From: Trebouxia sp. TZW2008
Taxonomy: Eukaryota; Chlorophyta; Trebouxiophyceae; Trebouxiales; Trebouxiaceae
Assembly: GCA_002118135.1 (NCBI GenBank)
Contig: BDIU01000252.1
Span: forward strand, 1-64,000
DNA length: 64,000 nucleotides
Direction of reading: 5' to 3'
Shown here: one piece after another, positions 1 to 10,000 of the stretch
Position numbering within the stretch: the stretch's first letter is position 1
Layout of the letters: every line of letters begins with the position of its first letter
Position numbers and translations under genes: made by a program
The notes under the pieces: generated by a model
Databases searched by the model: none
Told to the model about the DNA's origin: nothing
The model's input: the letters and a program-made list of their open reading frames with translations, nothing else

Positions 1-1079
1 GCTGTAATTTTTGTCTCCTATCCGTACATGATACAATGTTGCTTCATGCAAATCATGCACTTGATATCCACTGCGCCCCATGCGTACGCCACACGCTTCT
101 AACTGCCTCTGATGATACTCAAGAAATCTAGGTGTCCCTTTATCCTCATTTTCGAATTCAGAGTAGTCAAATGGTTCCATGCAAGCCACTCCTGCAACAA
201 CACAGTGTGAGCCGAGTCCATGATGTGTACATCATAAGTGCTGAGAGTGCTGGCAAGAGACTTCACCTAGCTTTGACCAACTCTCACCTGTTGATGCGTC
301 CAAAGGAAACTCTGCAAACCCATCCACCTCAGTCAAGTGCACATCTTGCAACAGCTGGCTTGCCGCTGCCCCTGATATTGATGAGAAGGCGATACTCTTG
401 GCTGAAATGCTTGCCTGGGACGACATTGCTGTAAATACAGCACACAGAGCTTGATGTTGCCAGTAACACTAGTGTAGAGCAAGGCAGAGAAAGTGCATAC
501 ACTCTCAACTCACCCTCTCTTAGCAATCGAAATTCGTCGCGCAGATATTCCTTGAGCTGCGTCAAGGGCTGCTCCAGTCCTACACATCATGCAAAAGCTT
601 AGCGACTTGTCAGGCCATACTCAGGTTCAAGGAGTGTCAAAAACCGACAATAAGATATCCAGTGCAAGATCAAGAAGTCATTGGCACACAGTGCATGACG
701 GCATGAGCGCAAGCCTGAGTCTTTGGCTGAAGAGACCAAGAGCTCCTACTCATCTTGCCAACCCCTATCAGGCAACAATGTGTTCATGCTCAAGATATGC
801 TCCTAGAGGTGCGTGGTGCAAGCCAGCCCTTGCCATAGCGCCAGACTATACCAAAGAGGATTGTGTGGCAGAAGCTGAGACGGTGAATTGAAGCTCACCA
901 GAGGACAGGGCTGTGATTGCGGCCTGGACTCGGTCCAAGTCCTTATTCAGCTCACTCAACAATTCTTTGTCTCGAGCCCCTTTTTCTCTCTTCAGTTCCG
1001 CAGCCTTTTGTTCCTCCAAGCCTCTTAGCTTGTCTTTCAACTCGGCCAACTCACTGCCAGAAGCACTGCTGGAGACCAT
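1..1079 (-). CDS. Unknown protein with N-terminal coiled coil, 5' part of gene
   Basis: Not recognised. Four exons join in phase on the minus strand: 899-1079, 514-579, 288-428, and one from 191 that runs open off the left edge. The ATG at 1077-1079 starts a Lys/Glu-rich heptad region (about residues 10-55; includes LAELKDKLRGLEEQKAAELK), followed by LEQPLTQLKEYLRDEFRLLR. A Ser/Ala-rich stretch and an acidic segment (FDYSEFENEDKGTPRFLEYH) come next. Donors are GTGAGC, GTGAGT and GTGAGA, and each phase matches the next acceptor, which is the main evidence. About 190 residues lie in the window. No catalytic motif was seen. The start sits in a moderately CG-rich stretch, as for other genes here. 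Confidence 0.6.
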
Positions 1080-1256
1080 CCTGATAACAAAAAGACACGG
1101 CTCAAAGGCAGACAAGCGTAACCCGAAGAAACCTTCCAGGATTTCGTACCTCAGAGCAGCGCACTCAGACAGGCCGACCAAGATCTATCAGGTGTAAACC
1201 GTCATTTCAGGCCAAAGCGGAGCTGCAGGTGTGTCGGAGTCTGAGCACTGTCTGTC

Positions 1257-1331
1257 TAAAGTACTGTATGTGCAAGAGTACTGTACGTGCAAGAGTACTG
1301 TACGTGCAAGAGTACTGTACGTGCAAGAGTG
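1257..1331. repeat. 17-bp tandem repeat, about four copies
   Basis: The unit CAAGAGTACTGTACGTG repeats about four times with few changes. Each unit contains the palindrome GTAC twice. It lies in the 0.87-kb spacer (1080-1952) between the start of the first gene and the 3' end of the p32 gene. I see nothing else in that spacer. Confidence 0.85.
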
Positions 1332-1952
1332 CAACGATAGTTCAGCCCGCTATGCGCGACGATCTCGGCAATTTGCTTAGTTGTTAATTTGACCAAAACC
1401 TGCCAATTGTGCAAACCCATCATGACCTAAAAGACCGCCTGACAAATAGCTTGACCTCCAACCCAATTTATGGGAGGGGTCATTTACAGTGTTATGGCAT
1501 ATGCGAGCAGACTTGTAACAGGTCACTAGTCGTCCGGCTGAAGCATTTGGAAGCCACTGCTCGCTACGTCCCTCAGCCATCATGTTGGCAACTGCGTCAA
1601 AGCGCTTCATGCCAAAGCATACCGATATTGATAACGATTGCTGATATTGGATTCCATCGTCAGCCGCTAGCTGGTATAAGAGCAAAGCAGCATGAGTCAC
1701 ACAAGTTCAGTGTATGTAAAGGAGTGTCTTTTGTACTTTGTCCTTGCAAAAAGCACAATGAAGCAACCCCATAGCAATTGCAATGCAGGCAGCTAAGCAA
1801 GGGTGCAACTGATACTGAAAGAGCGTCAAGGTATATCAGTTCTGTGCGACATTGATAATGCATTGACATTCACAAGGGCCCTGGAGATTCTAGTGACCTC
1901 TGCCTGGTACGGCGTACAGTTTTCAACCTATCTGCTGAGGAGCTTTCTGACG

Positions 1953-4375
1953 CTATCGTTTGTTTAGGAATGTCTTGACATTGCCAAGCCATTTGGTGTA
2001 CTCTCGCTGCTCCTTGTCGCTGACTAATGCAAGCAAATAACCAGCGAATTCAGGGGTGATGCCTCTCTTTTCCAGAAAAGCTGGGAACTCCATGAGTAAC
2101 TTCTCATCTAGCTCAGAGTACACCTGTAGAGTCATTTATGTAAAGACACTCAGTACGAAGACACCAAAAACTGGAAATCAGTCACTGCGTTCTGAGTGCA
2201 TTGCTTCCTCTGAGTACAAGTTGCTACCACATAAATTGTGAGGTGGTGCCAGTGCTTACCGGCCCAGTGTAAACAGAGTCTTCCTCTTCTTCATCTGCAT
2301 TCTCCAGAGAGACGTGCAAGATTTCTAGGTATTCGCCGTCACTCTTGCACTCAAACCTGCACGCAAAACAGGAAGCACTCGCATGACAAACAGTGCAGAA
2401 GACAGCTTAACCATGCCATGCAACCGACCGTGTACAGACTAAAAAATAAAAAACAGAGCATCTTAGGACACTTAAATAAGGACTTGGAAACCGCCTCAAG
2501 TATGCTGTATCAAGCAAGAAATCGCCAGCACATGCATGTTGGCAAATCGTTTGAAGCTCAATGTACCAAAGCAGACATGCTCGCAAGCTAGAGTACGGAC
2601 CACAAAGGCAACCAGAACCAAAGGTTTGGTGCCCTAGCTGGCTCTGCCTATGACGCTAGAGCAAGATCTGATCACACAGGTGCATTTGCGGACTCACTGG
2701 AAGTGTTTCAGCTTGTGAACAGACTTGGTTGCCCAAAAACAGTCGCTTGGTGACTATACATACCTAACAAGGCCTTTGAGCCCAACTAATATGCGTTATC
2801 ATCTGCGCACACTGACAAAGCATGCATGCACATAAAGTAGAGGGATTGATAGAATAGCAACCATGACTGAACCTCTGGTGCCCTTTCTGTAATCTGGCAT
2901 TGCCTACTGTTAGGGCAAAACTTGATCACACAGGTGAGTTGGCAGCAAGAAACAACAAAAGGAGATTGCGCTTGGACTTCTGTCGTTGCATTTGTGGAAA
3001 CAGATGAAAAGGCCAAGGCCTTTGGCAACATACAGGGAGCCCCTTTCTAGAGAGCAGCCTCAAAATGCACATGTGTAGTGAATAAATTCCAAATCCAAGT
3101 AACACAACAAAGCAAACCAAGGGAAGTTGCATACTTACACTAAAGCTTGATCCCCTTTGATGACTGTTGCATTGAAGACAATTCCAACATCGACTTCTGG
3201 ATCTTCCTGCTCTGAGGGATCTTCAAACTGACTCTCATCTTCGCCAGGCTGCACAGCCACATCATCATAGTTGTCATAAAAGCATTAATCCGAAATGCAA
3301 TGTCCACATGACGATGCTTGTTGGACTGCAGTCAAGTGCAGATGATCTGACAACATCTGAATACTGACCCTCATCTTCCCTGGCTGCACAGCCACACGCC
3401 GTTGTTGTCAAAACCCTCTTGAGAATGCAGTACATGACCACAGTCATTTGACAACAGTCAGATGTAGGTGAGTTTACAACCAGCAAAACCACCACGACTG
3501 TTCTTTTCAGTGATTGACGTTTCAGAATGCTTGCGCATTGTGTATCATGAGCGTAGGGACCAACATAATGTGTGCTTCACAGTCTGCAATGCATATCAGT
3601 GATGAGGAAAACCCACAGACTGCGTATTACACAGTGCGTATTGAGTACTATGCATGGTGGATGACAGCCGGACTGTCCAGCAACGCACACCTAACATGAC
3701 CAGCAAAATGCATACAGCTATATGCAAAGGAAGTCGACTGGTCGGGCAAGTTCCAATGGGCCAGCAGTGATGTAACATCCGTCGAACCCAATACCAGCCT
3801 TGCATGCTTGATGCAGGCACAGGCATAGGTTGCAGCAGCCTGTGCATCTGTGCAATACTCGATTAATGCGTAGTACCATCAACTGCGTGCCCAGGAAGAC
3901 CAACCTGTTCATTGACCGTAATGTCTACCCGAAGCTCCTCGTTGTTGTAACTCTTGCTCAAAGTCATGTGAGTGTCGTCAGGGGTTTCCGTCAGCTGCCA
4001 GGGAGATGGAGGACCGCCCGCAAGCTCCTGCATTGGCCAGCACTCGGCTCTCTGCGAAGCCGCGGGCACAAGATGCGTCAGTGAGCTATGTACTCAGCAA
4101 TCGACCTCGGGCGGCTGATAGGTCTCGGTCTCGTGGTCGATTTCGCTTTGAAGAAGATCTGTAAGTGAGGTTTTGGTTGCTGCTGATGGCGTAAAATGTC
4201 GCAAACTGAGAAGGGTCGTCGGCTGCCGTTGCCACGCCGTCCGAGAGACTAGGCCTGCTGCATGTCTCTGTCCGACGAAAGCTGGAGCGGGCAGAAGCCT
4301 GGCTGTTGTCTTTGGCAATGTGGCGGTCATCATAGCTGTCGATGACAGCGATCTGCAAAGCATCCTGAAGGCCAT
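1953..4375 (-). CDS. MAM33: p32/MAM33 (mitochondrial glycoprotein) family protein
   Basis: Acidic homotrimeric protein of the mitochondrial matrix (p32/gC1qBP/MAM33), linked in the family to mitochondrial ribosome and respiratory function. Five exons join in phase: 4106-4375, 3905-4027, 3139-3248, 2260-2356 and 1953-2123, giving 256 aa, normal for the family. The N-terminus (MAFRMLCRSLSS) is rich in Arg/Ser and lacks acids, as expected of a mitochondrial presequence. Then come SLTDLLQSEIDHETETYQPP, an acidic insert (GEDESQFEDPSEQEDPEVDV), the core strand EYLEILHVSLENADEEEEDS and the diagnostic C-terminus with YTGP, SELDEKLLMEFPAFLEKRGI and NKR at the end. The start is inferred from the presequence; a second ATG follows four codons later. 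An intron (about 3365-3440) holds a copy of the start of exon 3. Confidence 0.92.
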
Positions 4376-5100
4376 AACGCGCAGATCAGATCCTCTAAGA
4401 CTGTTGGAACATTCAAAGCTGCTCAACTGTGGAACCCTTGCAACTGTGGCAAATTAGTCTAGGGCTGCTGCTTCAATTTCTAGACATGCAGGCATGAGGC
4501 TCGCAGGCCACAAAACTTACAGTGGCATGGCTGAGAGGTGCCATTGATCACGCAGTGCCAATGATGAGCCACACACAACGACCATTTGCATGCACTGCAA
4601 CATGTCAGCGGTGTAAGCATGAAAGAACTGTGCAAATGTTGTTGAATCAGGCTTTGTCCTGCCACACAAGCATGATGCATGCGAGGCAGTGCCACAGCAC
4701 ATCAGCAGCTGTTCATCCCTCACTTCAATGCGTTTTCTGGTCGTTGCAAGCAGAATTTGAGGCAACTGAATGTACATAAATTTTGAAAGCAAGGCAGCTG
4801 TCATGACTCAACTCGCAAACCCGGCTTGGCTCAAAGCAAAGCCATAGCGCATACCGAATTGTGCACTTCTTTGCAACCTGCTGCACTTCGCTCGGCTGAC
4901 GCAGCTAAAAGTTGTCGAGATCGTTCGCCTTGCTGCAGACCGACCTTTGCTTGCTTCCACTGGTAGTGTCCGTTATGCAGCTCAGCTGTTGATGCAGCTG
5001 CTGATAGCAAGATCGTCAACACCTGCCAGCCAGTCCAGAAGATTCGACTCGAACAAACGGTCTGGGAGCCATTGGTAGAGCTGCAGTCATGCTAGCGGGT
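4376..5100. other. Spacer with CG-rich stretch, possible promoter of plus-strand gene
   Basis: No gene was resolved. About 4850-5110 is noticeably CG-rich compared with its surroundings, like the verified 5' ends elsewhere in the window. An ATG at 4992 opens a short Ser/Arg-rich frame (MQLLIARSSTPASQSRRFDS) that could be an organelle-targeted first exon of the downstream C2-PH gene. Joining it to later exons could not be demonstrated. This is inference from base composition and orientation only. Confidence 0.3.
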
Positions 5101-5589
5101 CGACTGGTCCTCATAGGTACTGCAGCAGCAGCCTTTGCACAAGGCAACGGCAAACCTTGGCACCTTGCTTCTGTGCATCACCACTACAGCATCACGAGCG
5201 TGAGTTACGCGGCAACTGAACGAGATCAGTCTCCTGCAGTGCAAAGCGCAAGCAATTTGCAAGGGTTGGACACAACACACGATGAGAACTGTGTGCCAAA
5301 TCTTCATTTTGAGCAGTCTGAGCAGACGCAGGCAGCCAAGTTGATCTGCAAGTGCAGGTGAACATCCACCAAGCTCTCTCATGCATCACACTGTCTCAGT
5401 ACCTGGCTGAACTCAGAGTGAGTCATGGTCTGACCCTTAGCTATGCCATTCCAAATTCCTAGTAATAAAATAATTCTCAAAAGTACATTCAGCTGCATCA
5501 TGAGACCAACAGTGTCTTCATGGCACAAATGCATGAATGTTGCTACGATATGTGATCTCGGCAAATTCCCAAAGCTTGCTCGTCAGTGC

Positions 5590-6690
5590 AGTTTCAGGAA
5601 TTTGCTTCCAGATCACTAACTAAGTAAACTCCTAGTGATAAGTGCTTGCTATGATCAGAGCAAGCATGGCAATGGCCTGAGCTATACACATCATGTGAAG
5701 CAATAGTCCTTCTTGATGCATGATGACAAGGAAGTGTGCATGCATAGTGACAACCATGCGTGAATGGTACAAAGCATATGTGCACGTGCTGTAAACGGGG
5801 CATGACAGCCATTGGACCATCTAACAAAGCAATAATCAGTTTGCATGCATCCCGGCAAGATGTGTGCACATGCTTAGTACAGAAATTTTAGATCACATGC
5901 TGCCTTTACTCACAGAGGCTCCCATCATGGTGCCAAACAATGTACATTTCACAGTCCCTTTCAGCATGTGCTTTGTACAGGATGGGCCAAGACACTCAAT
6001 GGACCAATTCCAATGTAGAAATCTGTTTGTATGCATGGTGACAAGGTTGTATGCATGCATGCTCACAAAATTGTTGGCGTGTGTGCAATTCAGAGTGAGG
6101 CATGACAGTCGGCGGACCAATTTCAAGGCAGCAGGGCGCTTTGACATTCAACAGAATGCCACTGATGTGTGCTTTGCGTGGTGAGAACATGTGTGCATGC
6201 TGACGACAAGGTTGCGTGCATGTTCACAGGGTGGGGGCAAGACAGTCAATGGACCAACTCCAAGGCAGCAGGGCCCTTTGATGCGAACCAAAACGCCCCT
6301 GATGTGTGCCTACGTAATGACAAGGCTGTATGCATGCATGATGACAATGTTGCGTGCAGGTGCATTCTGCAGACTATGGCATGGCAATCAATGGGTTCAC
6401 TCCAAGGCAGCAGGGCATACTGGCGCTCATCAGAATGCCCCTGATGTGTGCTTGCATGGTCTCCAAAGTGCATGTGTCATAGGATTTAGATTTTAGGGTT
6501 TAGGTGCATGACGACAAGCATGTGTGCATGCATGATGACAAAGATGTGTGCATGCATGATGACAAGGATGTGTGTATGTGCACAGGGTGGGCCATGACAG
6601 CCAATGGACCAACTCCAGAGCAGCAGTGCCAATTGAGCCACACCAGAACGCCCCTGATGTGTGCTGGAACTGCCCAATCTCCTTTGACAT
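5590..6690. repeat. Degenerate minisatellite, units of about 130-150 bp
   Basis: Recurring blocks combine a GCATGCATG-type motif with ATGACAAGG, then GTCAATGGACCAACTCCAAG and GCCCCTGATGTGTGC. The last motif recurs near 6165, 6298, 6440 and 6653. Copies vary in length and carry indels. Between 5110 and 7082 I see no coding exon that can be joined in phase to the C2-PH gene, though this stretch probably lies inside its 5' introns. A 21-bp telomere-like tract sits within it at about 6485-6505. Confidence 0.7.
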
Positions 6691-7082
6691 CAACGCAGCG
6701 CCCAAGGCAGTGCATCTTGGGGTGTATTCATTGCAGCCTAGCAAGCAAAGTGAGACGGTGGAAAGGTCATCATCCTTCCTTTCAGTGGTGCGCCATTTGC
6801 CAACTGTGTGAGGTTGTTTGCCACCAGCAGCTTGAATTGGAGGCGCATTGGATGTTCAGCACGGCACAGTGAGCAGAAGCCTCTCAGCATGATGTCTGTA
6901 CTACTGAACATTTCAGAGAGAATGCTCAACAAGTTTGCTGTCAAGAGCAGCGTGCATCAGACCTCAAGGGCCCAGCAAAGTTGCCTCATACCTTTCAGCA
7001 ATCTTTCTTTCAGCAAGCAAGCAGGCAAGCCAATCCTTCTGATTACAGCTCATTACCCACCATTTGGTGAATGTTTGCACAG

Positions 7083-10000
7083 GTCAGCAGAAGCCTGAGC
7101 AGTTTGTCCATCAAGTCGCCAATGCCCAGCGTACTGCAGCGCCTGTCATCCAGAACCCTAAAGGGGCTGCCGGAAGGGGCGGACTTAGACCTGCCCCTGC
7201 GCCAGATAGCCCTACAGGCCCCGCCAGATGTCATGACGCCCTTCACACAGCGCCTGCAGGTACTGCGCTTGGAGGTTTGTCGCATGTTGGGCCACAATGT
7301 TGACACAACACAGAGTTGTGTCATCATGTCGTGCCATGACATGAAACTTCTGTAATCACCTCATGACACAACACTTGATTTGATTGATCCAGGAGTCATG
7401 TCATGGCACAGCAGTTGTATTGCATCATGGCTGAGATTGGTTTCATTGGGTTGACACATGCAAACAGAGCATGATCAGTAAACTCTCTTTGTAAGGACAC
7501 TCGATATAAGGGCAATCTCAATGTATGGACAATGCCATTGGTAACGAATCACTGCATCCTGACTGCAATAATCCCTGCGAGTCAGAACCATTCCATGTAA
7601 GGACTGTTTTCTGGTAACCAAAGCAGTCGTTACCCAAAGAGAATTTACTGTATGAGCCGTTTTATTGTGCAATCTTTGCTTGCTTGGTGGTATTATACAC
7701 CATACATGCTGGCGCTCCTTAATCATGTCCACAGCGATTGCAGAGCCGGGTGTTGCGCTCTGCATTAGCTGGCCTGTTTCTACTATGCTAGCAGAGACAA
7801 GCAGCAGCTGTGTAGCCTGAATGCGTGTTGCGCAGAACACAAGGGATGGGGTTGGCGGCAGCCTGTTGTGAGGGTGTGCGTGCTGTATTGCTCACACATG
7901 GAAATGCATTAACAAGCAAATACTGAGCCTGATTGCTGTCAACTTTGTGTGTGCAGAACACTCAAAAGGTGAACCTGGCAGCAGCATACAGCGAGGTGGG
8001 GGAGTCTCATAGGTGCATACAGAAGCAATCAACTGCCTCCAAATTGCTTGTTGCATCTATTGCAGAACACGCAAGAGGTGAATTTGGCAGCAGCGTACCG
8101 CCAGGGTGGGGAGTCTGCCTGCCTACCCTGATTGCTTCGTCATCAGCGATATTTGCATGCTTGCCAGCGAGGATCTAGAACCCTTAAGTACACACGGAAG
8201 GAAGCAGCAGCTATGTAGTCTGATTGCTGTCATGTTGGTGACTGCAGAACACGCAAGAGGTAAAACTGGCAGCAGCATACAGCGAGGGTGGGGAGTCTGC
8301 TTGCCCTTCCAGCTTTAGAAGCAGCTACACCAGCACTGCACCAGGAGCCAGGTCAGCTGTTTCACTGCAGCCTTGACTCTATATACACAGTCAATCTCCT
8401 TGCAAGGACAATGTACCAAGAAGCGTGTCCTTGTAACAAGCTGTCTCCACTGAAAGTCTGCAGTGTCTGCTTGCCCTTCCAGCAGAGGCAGCCACACCAG
8501 CACTGCACCAGGAGCTAGGTCAACTCGCGTGTTGTCAACCTTGACTTCATGCATTCAATGTCTTGTCTGCACAATGAAAATAACACAGCTGTACATCAGG
8601 AGCCAGGTCAGCTGTTGTACTGCAGCTCTGAGTCTATATATACAGTCAGTCTCTTTATAATGACAGTTTACCAAGAAAGCGTCCTTGTACCAAACAACCT
8701 TCACTTAAAGGGTCGATTCTACTTGCCCTTCCAACAGAAGCAGCTACACCAGCTCTGCACCGGGAGCCAGATCAGTAGGAAGTCCAATCCTGTAAACTTG
8801 CTGCCATTCCCTGGAAACTCTAGCAAGGGTTTGTGTTGCTCTTGGAGAACAAACAAAACAGTAGGTTGCGTGAATTACACGCTGTACGTTTTGCCTCTCT
8901 GCTGACAAACAGAGGCTTTGAGTGCGTTGCATGGCAGGTGGGCGCAACACAGGGCTGATAAGGAGAAAGCGGGGGGCAGCAGATGCAGCAGGATGCTTTG
9001 CCTTCCTGGTAACGAAACAATCATAACAACAAAAGCGCAAAGCATTGCATGGCAGGTGGGGTTGACAAAGGGCTGGTAAGGAAATCACAGAGGACAACAA
9101 TGATGTCTTCTTGGCAGTAAGTTGCATTGCATGGCAGGTGGGCATGGCACAGGGCTGATAAGGAAAACAAAGGGGGCAGCAGACGAAGCAAGCATGATGA
9201 CATTCTCCTGTGTGGCGAGATAACAGCTTGAAAAGCAGAAGATAAAAACAGATGAGAAAACCAGATTGAAAATAACAGCTAACGTTGTTGTCAACAGCAC
9301 ATCATTGTATGACAGGTGGGCGCGACACAGGGCTGATAAGGAAAACGAAGGGGGCGACAGGCACAGCAAGCATGATGACGTTCTCCTGTTTGGCGAGACA
9401 ATAGCTTGAAAAGCAGAAGATCAAAGCAGATGAGAAAACAAAATTGAAAATAGCAGCTAACGTTGTTGTCAACAGCAGATCACTGCATGACAGGTGGGCG
9501 CGGCACAGGGCTGATAAGGAAAACAAAAGGGGCGACAGGCACAGCAAGCATGATGACGTTCTCCTGTTTGGCGAGACAATAACAACAATATCTTGAAAAG
9601 CAGAAGATCAAAGCAGATGAGAGAACAAGATTCAAAATAATAGATGATGGCGTGTTCAACAGCAGATCACTGTATGACAGGTGGGCGCGGCACAGGGCTG
9701 ACAAGGAGAATGAAGGGGGTGGCAGGCGCAGCAAGCATGAGCTAGAAGCCCGCCACAGGCAGAGGCAGACTCACACCCTGCTAGGTAAGCCCCTTTGTCT
9801 TAAGATGTCAAACGTCCCATTTGCTTCTTCACAGTGTGCGGAGTCACAGACATCAACTGCAGCACAGACATCAACTGCAGCACAAGAACGTGATCAGTTA
9901 CAGCATTGGAAGCCGCCGGTCTCCCAAGATGTCATCTGCTGCATGCACATAGGCTGCTAGGTGAGCCCCTAGAGGTTGAGCACTTAGATGTTGTATGTAT

